Below are positions 11,603 through 22,884 of a stretch of DNA of 64,000 bases, piece by piece. The notes beneath the pieces are model-generated. The model did not search any database and was not told where the DNA came from. It worked only from the letters and a program-made list of their open reading frames with translations. Both the position numbers and the translations under genes were made by a program. The stretch covers positions 19,087,592 through 19,151,591 of the forward strand of contig JAJEKV010000002.1 in assembly GCA_021234155.1 (NCBI GenBank), in the 5' to 3' direction. Position 1 is the stretch's first letter, and each line of letters opens with the position of its first letter. Source of the DNA: Isoetes taiwanensis (lineage: Eukaryota > Streptophyta > Lycopodiopsida > Isoetales > Isoetaceae).

Positions 11603-11621
11603 GGGTGCTTTTTTTTTACCT
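11603..11621 (+). repeat. Left terminal inverted repeat, 19 bp
   Basis: GGGTGCT, eight further T, then ACCT. It is identical to the reverse complement of 18552-18570. GGTGCTG motifs follow at about 11645 and 11656. Confidence 0.85.
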
Positions 11622-11893
11622 ACTCAAAAAATCATGTCGCGACATTGGTGCTGGTAAGGTGCTGATATCCGTCATCAAATTTTTTCGACGGCCCTTCACG
11701 TTTTGTCAGGCACTTCACCCGCCATAGCCAGCCTTGAGCGGGAGTTAAGATCCATCCGAATCGCTATTTTTGGCCAAGTCATCGATCCCGAAATTTTAGT
11801 TTGCAATCTCCAATTCGAATTGGAATTTCCCCGCCCAATTCAAATGCTGCACCTTTAGAATTATGTTGTTTCAGCGTTTCTTGAAGCACAGCT

Positions 11894-14800
11894 ATGGTTC
11901 TTGAGTTGAAAGATGAATTCCTTGCTTCTGTGTCCAAGCATTGTGCGCAATTTGATGCCTGGAGAATGCTGGCGGGCATGCAAGAGTTTGTCAACAATTC
12001 CAAACGATTTCTGGAGTGCTGTTCACAATTTGCAGAAAATTACCTCGAAGAATCACCTACACAAATCGAAGCTGGCACTCACATTTCATCTGAAACAGTG
12101 GATTTCACAAGGAATGAAGAAACTATATATGAAGTCGAAAATTTAGATCAAGAATTTCATCATGAAGACGAAAGACAAGGTAGTCCTTGTTAAATGCTTC
12201 TGCTATTAAAAAGCTAAATTTTTTTGTTCTAAATTGCTGATTGATGTAATATACTGCTTTCAGTGGAACAGAATTCATTCAATGGTGCTGCTTCAAAGAT
12301 GGGTGCTGAATTTATGGACTTTGAACATGATTTCAACATGTCGAGTATGCAATTTAAATTTGTTACTTGGTTTATAAAAACTAAACTGACATGCTAAAAT
12401 TACAGGAGAATATGGTGGAATCTCATTTGAGGATACTGAAGTTATAGATGTTGGCAATGCTGTAGAGGTTGGATCTGACTCTCATAATACAGGTACTTGC
12501 TATAATAGAGGTATTTGCATTGATAAATCATTATGACTGTAGTTAGAATTGTTTCATCAATGTAGGTGCTATGAACCATGCAGGGCTTGCAAACCAAGAG
12601 AAATATGAAGCCTCTTTCAAAAAAAGACAGGCCGGAATAAGGAGGATTCAAAGAAAGAAGAAAAGAGAAATGGATGCTACAACTGGCAACAAAGGTGCAG
12701 TTGCAAATGATGCTACTGTTGGTAAGAAAGGTTCATTCAACAGTTGGAAAAAAAGAAAGTTGTCAAAAGAATTAGGCAAGCTTGTGAACGAATTGTGTGA
12801 GAATGCTACATCTGAAGAAAGAGTGGAAATTCTAGGGGGTGCTAGAATGTGGATACCTGAACTAGATCTCTCAAACAGCAAAGAATTAAACACAATGAAA
12901 ACAATCACTAACAATTTGAGGAAGTCTTTTGCAGCTCATAAGTATTCAAAAACTACAGATGTGTGGAGAGCAAGAAGTGCTGCAATGACTTTTACAGTCA
13001 ATGGTGAAACTAACAAGTCTGCTTTTGCCAAGCAAATGAATCTGAATAGGAAGATTGTGTCAGTTGCAGTCAATAGAAGATTGGCTGCAGAGCATGGTAG
13101 TGGACCATGGTCCATGTTCAAGAAGAATACTAGATGTGACAGACTCTCTTATGATGAGAGGAAACTAGTAGTTGACTTTTGGAGAGATAACACACGAGTG
13201 TCTCCATGCAAGAAACATGTTATAAGGATTAGATTGGCTAAAGGATTCAAGATCATGCATCCATTACACTTCCTAAAAGAGACTCAGGTTAGTTTGATTG
13301 CACATGCTGGATGTTGTTACAATTTCTGGTGTCTGTTATTGCAGGTTTCATTTCACCAGCGTTTCAGAAGGGAGTATCCTAAGTTTGGGGTTTCTTTCTC
13401 AGTTTTTCATGCCTTGAAACCCCCTTATGTTAGGAAAGTAAAGGACAGAGAGACATGCTGTTGTGTCTATCATATGAGAGCAGATTTTATTCGACTTGCA
13501 ATTAACAAAGTAAGACATGATGAAAAAATTCATGGTCCAAATTGTAAATGCACGTGTGAAGTTTGTGGTCCTGGACCAACATGCATGGCAAGGAAGAGCA
13601 CCTATGCTTCAAAAGTGAGCTTTGGAGGTCTCTTGTTTGTCCAAGAGATGAAAGTGAAGAATGGGTATGCACATGACTGCCTAACTCTCAAGTGTAATAA
13701 GTGTGGACCTAGCAAGCTGCCAACATGTCCAAAAGAAGAGAATTTCAAAAATGGTGTGCAGGTGGAGTGGAAGACATATGATAAGGTACTAAGATTGTTG
13801 CTGTTTTTTATGCTTCATTATCGTGTAGCTTTATTTTTAATTTCTATATTTGTTGTAGATATATGAATCTGTAGAAGAACATGATGACAAAGGAGGTTAT
13901 AAGCTGGGAAAAATACCAGTCACTAAACTGGTTTACAAGACCACAAGTGCTGCTGATATTTTCCATAATGCCAGAAAAGTGCTGAAGGAATTCATTCCAC
14001 ACAACTATGAGGGTAGATGACAGGCCAGGCAATTCAAGGAGTGTTTGGAAACATTTCCAAAGGATGCAATAGTTTCAGTGATTGATTTTGCTGAAAATTA
14101 CAGCTTTAAGATTCAGCAAGAAATTCAAAGTCTGCATTGGAGGAATGATCAATGCACAATTTTAGTGCATATAACATACAGACATGCCACCAAAAGTGAT
14201 GACCCTAAATTGGATGAAGATGAGAGAAGAATCATCAAAGAAACCCACTTCTACATTTCAGATGATAAGGAACATGACACTTTGTTTATGCAACATTGTT
14301 TGAACAGTCATGCAGCATTTTTGTCCAGCAAACAAATCAAGTACAACAGACATATTGTTTGGTCTGATGGATGTTCTAGCCAATGGAAAGGAAGTAGAAC
14401 ATTTTACTTTCTAGGAAGAAATTATCAAACTAGTGGCATCCCAATAACTTGGAATTATTTTGCTTCTTATCATGGGAAAGGTAACTTTCATTTTCATTTA
14501 ATTAGAGTTAATGTTCATTTCCAGCAATAATCTGGTAGAGAAACAAGTGAACATGATGGTGCTGGAGCTGTCATTAAGAGAGCCCTAACTCATGAGATGT
14601 TAAAACGAAATTCTGTGCCACTTAGAAATGCACATGATGTAGTGGTTTTTTGCAAAAAACATTTCAGTGACAACATGACAATAGAAGGCAAGGACAGATA
14701 CAGGTGTGCTGTTGAACTGCTGGATTTTTGTACATTCTAATTTGCTGAGCTTGTGAATACTTGTGTTTGCCAGATATTTTTGGGAAGTTGGCATAGGAGA

Positions 14801-15525
14801 TGTTGATAGAAGTGAAAGGTATGATTGTGCAACTCTATCTGGCTCTAGCAAATTTCATTCCATCAGGCCTACTCAAAGAACTGACCCGACTCAAGTGGCA
14901 CATATGAACTTCACATGTTTCTGTCATAATTGCTGGTTAGGAAAATATGCAAAGTGTCCCTACATTGCTAGAATAGGCACGTGGTCATACTCTGAATTGA
15001 AACCTATGGGTGCTGGCTATGTTGAGGAAGTTGTTGAAGGCCCTGTTTTTGAAGGAGATCATGAGTGGAAATCGAGATATCATTGTTTTGTTGAGATAAC
15101 TTTGTCTGGCCAATGCCGAGCCTAACAACAAAGAAAAAGTAGACTTTTATATTTTAAAATGCACTAGAACAAAGCATGTTATAGAGAAAGCATACAAGGA
15201 TCCTTGGGGGCAAAAGTTTGGTAGGAATGAAGTAGTTGTTACTGGAAAATATTACAAGTTAATTAATGGTAACTTGTATGAATTGCTAGAACATGAGCCA
15301 GAGTGCAGTGTATACAACCATTTGGTTTTGACTGTTAATTTCAATATGACCAGATTGAGGAACAACCTGTTTGAGCTCCCTGACATTGTGCAAGATCATA
15401 TTATGGACAGCTTGCATCAAAGCACATCCATTTATGCTCAGGAAGTTTTAGAGTCTTAAGGAAATGAGCTGAAAGGAAAGAAGAAATCAAAAGCAAAAGC
15501 AGCAAAAGGCAAAGATGCTTTGTGA
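11894..15525 (+). pseudogene. DDE-type transposase gene, spliced, with two lesions
   Basis: A likely exon set with matching phases is 11894-12179, 12264-12344, 12406-12492, 12566-13287, 13345-13785, 13859-14480, about 14541-14703 and 14774 onward. The start is ATG at 11894. The N-terminus is acidic, then lysine-rich, followed by an HTH-like stretch (FAKQMNLNRKIVSVAVNRR). A Cys cluster follows (NCKCTCEVCGPGPTC, LKCNKCGPSKLPTC). Candidate catalytic acids are Asp in IDFAENY (14084), Asp in WSDGCSSQW (14366) and Asp in EHDGAGAVIKR (14555). The order DFAENY / SDG..SQ / HGKG..DG is what I recall from uncharacterised transposase-like proteins in cnidarian, mollusc and fish genomes. Lesions are an in-frame TGA at 14018 and a frameshift near 15105. 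A Lys-rich tail in frame follows the TAA at 15457. Confidence 0.75.
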
Positions 15526-15900
15526 TTCAAACTGTAAATTGTAAATTGTAAACAATGTAAATGGTGTGATTCTTTTTAAACATTGTGAATATGTATTCGA
15601 ATCATGTGAAACATTATGAATTGGTAAACATTTGTTGTCATATTGGTATGGATACAAAATATGTTACATTGAATGAAATATGAAATATGAATGAATGAAA
15701 CATTGAAATATTGGGCAGAACATTGTCATATTGAATGAAACATGTATGGTCATGTAGGATCATATTGAAGTTGTCACAATTGATCACATTTGTATCTCAA
15801 ATTTGTTGATCAAATTAGTTGTCATAATGAAATATGTAAACATGAATGAAACATGATTGTTTTAGTTTGAAAACATGACGTAGATGCTTTGAAAAAAGAG
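15526..15900. other. AT-rich spacer between the convergent transposon genes
   Basis: A/T-rich sequence full of short variants of GAAACAT and GAATGAAA, with no coding potential. It presumably holds the 3' end of the transposase transcript. No clear polyadenylation signal was assigned. Confidence 0.5.
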
Positions 15901-16140
15901 GAACAAATTTAACTTAAGTACCCAAACAAAACTTGTATTCATATCACTTGGAATGTTTGAGCAATCATATTGCTATAACAGAACAAATTTAACTTAAGTA
16001 CCCAAACAAAACTTGTATTCATATCACTTGGAATGTTTGAGCAATCATATTGCTATAACAGAACAAATTTAACTTAAGTAACCAAACAAAACTTGCATTC
16101 ATATCACTTGGAATGTTTGAGCAATCATATTGCTATCACA
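15901..16140. repeat. Tandem repeat, 3 x 80 bp
   Basis: Three head-to-tail copies start at 15901, 15981 and 16061, each beginning GAACAAATTTAACTTAAGTA. Copies 1 and 2 appear identical and copy 3 has only a few changes. The array sits exactly between the 3' ends of the two convergent transposon genes. Confidence 0.92.
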
Positions 16141-16234
16141 GAAATATACAAAAAACATGTCAATACTATGGAACAAAATTGTGTTGCATGTGTACAAGAT
16201 CCTCAGAATATTTTAAAAAGAAAACAAGCCTTAA

Positions 16235-18300
16235 TTAGATCTTTGATAAGATCTTTGGTGTTGCATGTGTAAGATCTTCGGGTATTTTAAAAGAAAAAAG
16301 CTGCTGAAAGATCTTTGCTAAATTCGAAAGTCTTGCCTTTTTTGCCTTTTTAAAAGCAAGATAATTTTCCTCGAGTGTACCACCTAGAAGGATTTCTTCT
16401 TCAGAATCTGCTCCATAATCCTCTGATACACCTGCTAGAACTTCACCAATTTGGCTGTTAGCTAGTGTCTGTTCAGCAAGCACCTCTTCAGCATCCTTTT
16501 TTTCTACATCTCCAGCAACTACTTCTGCTTCAACATCTTGATCTTCTATATGCTCCATCCTTGCATCTTCACAGGCCAAGCTTTTTGCGAAGAATCTTAG
16601 ACACATTTCCTCGCAACAAGAATTCAATATTAACTACAATTAAATTGAACATGGACTACTATTCAAATTTTTTGCTTAGACTTACCATTTTTTTTCGATT
16701 ATTCGTGCTTGTTTCTTGCGGGGTCTTCTTTGTCTGCAGTCGGTCCAAAGTCTTTGCCGGGGGTCTTCTTATCTGCAAGATTAATTTAAAATTAATGTAA
16801 CTTAAAGAGAAGTTATAATACCAAAACTAAATGTGTACCTTTTATGGGAGATATGTGAGCAAATTTAACAGGACTCAGCTTGTCAATATCTATAACTGCT
16901 CAAATAGAATTGAAGTTAGCACAAAACAAAAACATTAGAAGATACAATGAACAAGAATACTCTTGTCTTCCTTTTTTTAATTTTTCCAGTCCTTTTCTGC
17001 TTTAAAATCAATACTTGCAGGTTTATTGTACAAAGTGGTGCTGTTATCAACTTCATCCTTCTGCTTCTTATCTTCAGCACTGTTAGCTAGTTCAGTTTCT
17101 TCTTCATCTTCATAGTTAGAGTCCTCTTCAATAACAGTACTGAATTCTTTGAATCCCAGTTCCTGCAAAATACTGCTTGGGACTTCCTCTCTACAACAGG
17201 GAACCACACAGTGCATAGGTTTCAGCACAGTCGAAAAGCAAAAGACATGGTATTTATGTCCATATTGGTTTATTTTAACAAACAGGTCATATTCTTGAGG
17301 AAAACAAAGGCCACATGCTTGACATACATCACTAGTTAGCAAAGGCAAAGAATAGACACTCATACCCAAGTCCATCCGAGTTTTGGTACTTTCACAATCT
17401 TGCTGCATGGCTGAAATATGCTTAGCCTTTGCATGCCACTTTGCCATTGATGCCTCATAGGATGCTATTTCATCCTTCAGCACTGAAATTTCAGCACGAA
17501 TGTGTTCTTCCCCTTTAGAATCTATTTGCAGAAGTGCTGTCTCCAAAAGCTCTCACATAACTTCTTCATCATTCTTTAGTTTTGCAATAGCAGCAACTTC
17601 TTCTGGAAAATCACGTTCAAGGTCTTCTCTGGACTTTTGCTTGAACTGTATATTTTCATATATAGCTTTGCAAGCTATGTCTGCTCCAGCAACAACACCT
17701 TCTTTCCTCAATAAAGACTCTTGTTTTGATAACAGCAACTCCTCTGCATCTCTCTTCATTTTAGCAAGCTTACCCAAGTGATCCAAAATAGCATTGCTAT
17801 TCAAACAGTAGCTGCTGGTCTCCCCCTTAGAAATCTGGTGCTCAGATGTTTGATAAGCTTCTGCAGCAAAACTAGCCCAGTTTACTTTGAATTGCCCAGT
17901 GTTTGACAAAGCTCGTTGGGTATTACTCCAAGCAAAAGCTCGAGCAAAGGTTACCCTAACCTCATTGTTGGTAGGCTTGCTTTTCTGATAGATTCTTTCC
18001 AGCAGGTCATACAACACAGTGGCGAACGGGGGCCTAACAAATTTTAAGTTTATCTTTCCTTTCCGAAGTGAACACTGACAGACATCAAGAAAATCACGGT
18101 CGGAAACATCCTTGGCCTTCAAATCCTTTGGCTTCTTCCCTTCATTACACAAACCTGTGTTTGTGTGAAACTCGTACTCAGTTCTTGCCAAAAGCAGTTC
18201 CTGATAACATCAAACAATGTTTTTTTAGTTTAATATCAGTAGATAAAGAAAAAAGCATGAGAAATAGAGGGATTTTTACCTCGCCGGACTTGAGCGCCAT
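16235..18300 (-). pseudogene. Transposon accessory protein: coiled coil plus zinc-binding region
   Basis: The gene reads leftwards. Exon 1 is 18300-18280 (MALKSGE, donor GAG/GTAAAA). Exon 2 starts at 18200 (ELLLARTEYEFH) and stays open to about 16977 except for one TGA at 17553-17555. Domains in order: an N-terminal block with FARAFAWSNTQRAL, a charged helical region likely to be a coiled coil (SKQESLLRKEG; LKDEIASYEASMAKWHAK), and a Cys/His cluster (CQAC, then GHKYHVFC, then HCVVPCC) like a RING or LIM finger. An acidic segment follows (EEDSNYEDEEETE). Further probable exons are 16895-16839 (IDIDKLSPVKFAHISPIK), a basic one near 16770-16670, and an acidic last one ending at 16235. I do not recognise the family. 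Relatives of its N-terminal and central parts occur at 8230-9846. Confidence 0.65.
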
Positions 18301-18551
18301 AGCTAGATGCTGGAATTCGTAAGAGTAGCAGAATAAACCGAACTTTCCAATTACACTTTCAATCAAGCTTCAAAATCGAAATGATCAGGAATCGAGAATC
18401 CCTAACACCCTACACCTAATCAATTCTGCATGCGAAAAGCTGCACACCCTGCAAAAATAATGAAGGGCGTCCTTCAAAAATGATGAAAGGCGTCCTTCAC
18501 GTCATGAGCAAATGCCGAAAATAGGTGCTGAGCCGGTGCTGGAGCGTCGCG

Positions 18552-18570
18552 AGGTAAAAAAAAAGCACCC
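18552..18570 (-). repeat. Right terminal inverted repeat, 19 bp
   Basis: It is the exact reverse complement of 11603-11621, including the nine-base T/A run. Just inside are GGTGCTG motifs (about 18517 and 18532) and two TGAAGG/AGG-GCGTCCTTCA palindromes (about 18462-18500). Confidence 0.85.
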
Positions 18571-18671
18571 TTGATGCTTCCGGGACATTTCTTACTTCTG
18601 GAAGTACTTTGTAATATTTTGAGTGTATAATATGAAGTAAAACACGTTCTTCAAAAAAGAAAAAAAAAAAG
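18571..18671 (+). mobile_element. L1-type LINE, right part with stop codon and poly(A)
   Basis: This is the continuation of the LINE at 10793-11602. After the duplicated TTGA the frame ends at TAA 18612-18614, followed by a short 3' UTR ending CGTTCTTCAAAAAAG and an A-rich tail to 18671. The same tail motif, CGTCCTTCAAAAAAG, is found in minus orientation near 24470-24490. Confidence 0.82.
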
Positions 18672-20594
18672 ATAAAATGATGATGGCTGCCAAAGAGAAC
18701 AATATAAAGAATAAACCTAATACAAACAATGGAAGGACAACAATTGATTTGTTGGTATTTAAGAATCTAAATTGTCACGACCATGATATTGATAACATGA
18801 TGCTCCACATTAACTAAGAAAGCTAGTATGGTCGCTTTTTGTTGCCCCACATCAAGTTCAACTTGATCACCATTGAATGGAGAAGTGGAATAGAGTTGAT
18901 TGTCTGTTCAAGTATGGTGTAGTGTCATTATATGTAATTGATGTATGTGGTAGATGTGCGCCGGCCACAAGAATTCTGGGTTGCGCTACTTTTAGTGTTT
19001 GCATATAAAAGCACCTGCTTGTTAAAAGGCATATGTACGAAAATATAGATGATAATGATATTGATAGATATCCTGATCTGAATAAGTGCTTCCTTTTATA
19101 ATGGATTTTGTCAATTGCCAATTTTCACTTGTAGGATCATATCCTCTATTGGATCAATGTCCTCTAATGAAGCATGAAAACACTCTCTGCCATTAGATAT
19201 TATAGATCTAGGCCATATGCACAAACCAAATTGATAGCAAAATTCTTATCCAACTTACTGGGTACAAGCGCAACAACACATCTCTGATGCTTCATAAAGC
19301 AACTATATTCCCAAGTTGCATCCTTGCAACCACCACATTTATGTTTAGCTCTCTCCCCCATTTGCTAGGTCATTTTCCTTCTCCTAGTAATGCTTACAGC
19401 GCGTCTCATGTTAGACAATTGTATGCGACCTCCCAACCTCCCTCAATCTCCTGTCTCAAGATTTGAAGATCAGGAAAAGCAGGGGACGAGGCATGGCTGT
19501 TGGACTCTGAATGAGATGCTGGCGCATCCGATTGTCGCATAAAGAGTGAGCAGGAGCCATACGTTGGGTCAAAGGGGAGGCCCGTGAATCTGAGTGAAGG
19601 ATAAGAGGGGGCGTGGGGCAAAACATGGGTCCAGACGAGAACCCGAGAGATATCTAGGGGGGTAGTGCCCATATCTAGGGCAAAGGGGGGTGCAACTAAG
19701 GGGTTGATTGGTGGGGGGATACAAATGAGAAAATGATTGTTGGGCAAGGATGTACACACACATGGACAGGGGGGCAATGGGTAAGTTCAGAAAAGTACAA
19801 GTGGGTCCTAAGGATATTTTTGTTTTTTCTACTGTCTCTTTACATGCATGCAGAAACCATATATTCATTCATAACACACCAAACATTGCCTCTACATTCC
19901 TCGTTACAATTCTGGATCCAAAATCTCTTTATTTCCTCAACACAGTATTACTCGAGAAAACGTTAAGTTTGTGAAACAACGACAGTGCCAACGCCAAGAA
20001 TTTGGGTTTTTTTGAAGATGACAACGACAATGATCCACGAAATGAACTGGGCAAAAATATTTTTATACATCATTAAATAAACCGAGCATTTGATTCCAGA
20101 AGTGGGCTCGACTCCATCAATCCAACATGAGCCAAAGAATTCATCCCATCCCAGTGAATCTGCGTCTCTGAGTCGGTTCTGACAGGAATCGTGCCAATCA
20201 TCAATTTGGAATCCGAGTGGCGCGGTGATCATGATCTTCCATGCGGCTGATGTGGGCAGAAACAGTTAAATCGAGATCGAGCATGCAGAAAAAGGAGCAG
20301 CAGGCATTATTGCGCAGCTAAGATACGGAGGGGGGGTTCACTCTCCAGCTGAAAGAGCTCAATCAATCGAAGCTGATCTGATTCTGATATACATGTACTA
20401 AAAGCAAATACAAAGGGTTCAAACTGTGCTGCGATGGGCTCGGATCAATCGAAGCTGATCTGATATGTATACTAAAGCAAATACAAAGAGTAAAACTGTG
20501 AGGAGATGGGCTGGAAAACAACATAAATCCCCGCATTGGAAACCTGGGGCAGATTAAGTAAAACAGGTGCAGTTAAGATGATAATTTGGACAAA
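18672..20594. other. Intergenic sequence and probable 3' region of the zinc-finger gene
   Basis: I see no supported coding region. Minus-strand frames at 19406-19868 are Pro-rich and look compositional. The last few hundred bases before 20595 are probably 3' UTR of the minus-strand zinc-finger gene. Confidence 0.5.
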
Positions 20595-21287
20595 TTAAGG
20601 GGCATGGCCGAGGCGGAGTTCAAGGTCAAGGGTATCGTCATGGAGCTCGAGGGCGTCCCAAGCTGGATGGCGATAAGGTGGTTTGGAGGAGTCGACGGGG
20701 TAGAGGGATTCGGGGAGGAAGCCGGATTCGGATAATGAGGAATCGGAAGAATTTTTGGATCTGGAGCACTGGGGGGATGAGAGGGGGGGATTTGGATGGT
20801 ATTTGTAAGGAGAATCGGAGGGAGTGTTTTGGGCGTTTGGGTAGAGGAGGCAGAGGCCGAGAGAAGGAGCAGGCTGAAGAGAGGATGGGCCGAGGCCGGA
20901 TTGAGGAGGAGAGGTATTATCGGATGAATTGGAGTTAGATTTCAACAGACCTATCTGATTGGCGTAGGCTCGCTCCCGGCGATGCACATTCATGTGGCCG
21001 CCGAGGGCCTGCGCGGTGCGGAACTCCCGGCCGCAGAAGCTGCAAGAGTAGCTCCTGGGAGGCCACTGCTCGCTGCAGGTGGCCATATCCTCCGCAAACG
21101 CCCGCACCTCCCATGAATCCTCCGGCGATCCCATGGCCGACAGATGCGGGGAGTAAGGTGGCGGCCAAACCCGGGGCGCTGGCATCCCAAAAACGCTGCC
21201 CCGCCTCTTCAGCTCGTAGTGTTTTTCCTGCCGCTGCTGCTCGCCCCCGCTCCCTTGGCGCGACGAACACGCTCCGGTGCAGGCCAT
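20595..21287 (-). CDS. SUPERMAN-like C2H2 zinc-finger transcription repressor
   Basis: A single exon of about 230 residues. The ATG at 21287 is in a good context (AAAAATGGC); an upstream in-frame extension to 21371 has no ATG. The sole finger is [21 protein letters not shown], preceded by WPPRSYS and followed by RRERA, the plant C1-1i type with the QALGGH DNA-contact motif. The C-terminus [11 protein letters not shown] is an EAR repression motif of the LxLxL type. The middle is Ser/Pro-rich. In flowering plants this family (SUPERMAN, RABBIT EARS, KNUCKLES and relatives) acts in the nucleus to repress genes controlling organ boundaries and cell proliferation by recruiting TOPLESS-type corepressors. 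Which member this is cannot be told. It is intact and intronless, as is usual for the family. Confidence 0.92.
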   Translation of the reverse strand: MACTGACSSRQGSGGEQQRQEKHYELKRRGSVFGMPAPRVWPPPYSPHLSAMGSPEDSWEVRAFAEDMATCSEQWPPRSYSCSFCGREFRTAQALGGHMNVHRRERAYANQIGLLKSNSNSSDNTSPPQSGLGPSSLQPAPSLGLCLLYPNAQNTPSDSPYKYHPNPPLSSPQCSRSKNSSDSSLSESGFLPESLYPVDSSKPPYRHPAWDALELHDDTLDLELRLGHAP

Positions 21288-22330
21288 TTTTGGGCCCTGA
21301 TCTTGGGCCTCTATGTATATCCCTCCGGCCCCAGCGTCGAGACAAAGAATTCGCTTTGTCAGTGATTTCACTCACACCCAAGTCACTTCCTCCTTCAATG
21401 AGTTCAATTTCAATCCCCCCTGCAGACCCGCAGTAAATATTTTGCGTGTTTTTCCGACGGCGTCCCCCTGCACCCTTGATCCTCCAGCAGATCCCTTCTC
21501 TGACTCTCGAATCCCCCTCCACGTCATCCCCCCACATGGCCCCTCCTTCCACGTCACACCCTCCCCCTCCCGTACCGTCCTACCTGGCACATGGCCGCAT
21601 CATGGCCGTCAGAATATACCTCCCCTCTCCTTCCCCCCTCCCCCCACCGCCCCTAGCCGGTCGTCGCCCCTAATCCACACAAACAACGATAAATGTTTCC
21701 CAGATGTCCCAGTGCACTTTGGCCCCCCTCCCGTCCCTGTCAGCCAAGGGCGCCAAGTAGCCGGCAGCATCAGTGGCGCAGTCGCAGTTATTGTAGTCAG
21801 GGATTTCAGTCCTCTGCCGTTATTGCTTACTGCCGTTATTGCTACTGCCGTTGCTATCTCTCGTGGTGGGTGCCCTTCTGGATGGCTGGAGGAGAATTAA
21901 CCTGCATCTCTGTAGCTAGCCGCCATGCATGGACTCTCGTGCCTTTATTTATTAATCGCCTCACCATCACCATCACCATCTTTCACCCTCACTCTCACCC
22001 TCCTCCTCCCCCCCCTCACCCTCACCCTGCATTTTTTTTTTCCCTATCGATCTTATAAAAAAAAAAAAACATTGAACTCCGTGGTCTTATTTTTACTAGT
22101 TTTTGTGCTCCATTCCATTCCGACAAATATTTAACCCCATTGCTCTTCTAGCCATTTCATCTCCTTTATTACATTTAACATGAATGCCGCACATCTGGAC
22201 CACATGCTAGCGACCCTTTCGACGTTGATCCCATTGCCTTGACATTGCTCCATGCCACCCTCCTCGCCCTTGCCAGTGTATATATTTTTCCCTTCTGGCA
22301 TCTACAACTCACCTGTCTCTGCCTAAATGG
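21288..22330 (-). promoter_or_regulatory. 5' leader and promoter region of the zinc-finger gene
   Basis: The sequence upstream of the zinc-finger start is strongly pyrimidine-rich on the plus strand (GA-rich on the gene strand), especially CCCTCACTCTCACCCTCC at about 21980-22030. Long plus-strand frames here are Pro/Ser-rich and result from this bias. A weak TATA-like AATAAATAAAGG lies near 21938-21950 on the minus strand. No transcription start can be fixed. Confidence 0.35.
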
Positions 22331-22884
22331 GCGTTTACTTTCTAATCACAACTGTAGTCGCTAGCTTTTGTCACGTGGCGGGGCAATCAGAGAGTGACCT
22401 CTCCTTGTTCCCTTCATTCCCTTCCCTACCCCACTCATCTGACCCTTCACCAATTCCTCCCCTTGTCCCTAGCCCTCCCTCCCCATGCCCTTCCCATCAC
22501 CAACATTTAGTGCTAACTTCCCCCAGTTGTCCCATTGCCCTTCACTCCTGTCACGACATCATTGCAAATGCGACAAGCTTTTTATGACCCTTTGTCATCT
22601 TCCCATCCAGTCTTCTTGTGTTTTGAAGTATGTTTGTTCCTTTACTCACCTGGTTCATTTCATATTTAAGTCAAAACTCTTTGTTATAAGATTCACTGCC
22701 ATATCTATCATCCAATAAGCTTATATTCATGTAAAGTTGTTTCCATGTCCATACAATAACAAAAAACAAAAACAAAAAGAAAAAGAAATGCTCCAAAAAG
22801 GTTTAAAAAATGGTAATATATCAACCATTACTCTTACATTTACCTTTGTTCTAAACATCTACCTATATAATATATTCTTTGTTT
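22331..22884. other. Pyrimidine-rich then AT-rich intergenic sequence
   Basis: CT-rich low-complexity sequence to about 22560, then AT-rich DNA. No gene or structured repeat was recognised. Confidence 0.5.

Larger units (their letters stand above)
11603..18570. mobile_element. Two-gene DNA transposon, 6,968 bp, with TIRs and 4-bp TSD
   Basis: Both ends carry the same 19-bp inverted repeat (GGGTGCTTTTTTTTTACCT), flanked by TTGA on each side. Removing the element plus one TTGA joins the LINE frame into VIDASGTFLTSGSTL and a stop, followed by a LINE 3' tail and poly(A). That shows both ends are exact. Inside are two convergent spliced genes: a plus-strand transposase (11894 to about 15525) and a minus-strand accessory gene (18300 to 16235), separated by a 3 x 80-bp tandem repeat. 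Subterminal GGTGCTG motifs occur at both ends. The superfamily is not certain. A 4-bp duplication and this style of transposase could fit Sola-like elements, but this is a guess from memory. This copy is damaged. Confidence 0.88.

Noticed and set aside
21313-22058. Long overlapping plus-strand frames rich in Pro and Ser
   Set aside because: They lie opposite the leader of the zinc-finger gene and follow the CT bias of the DNA; no domain is seen.
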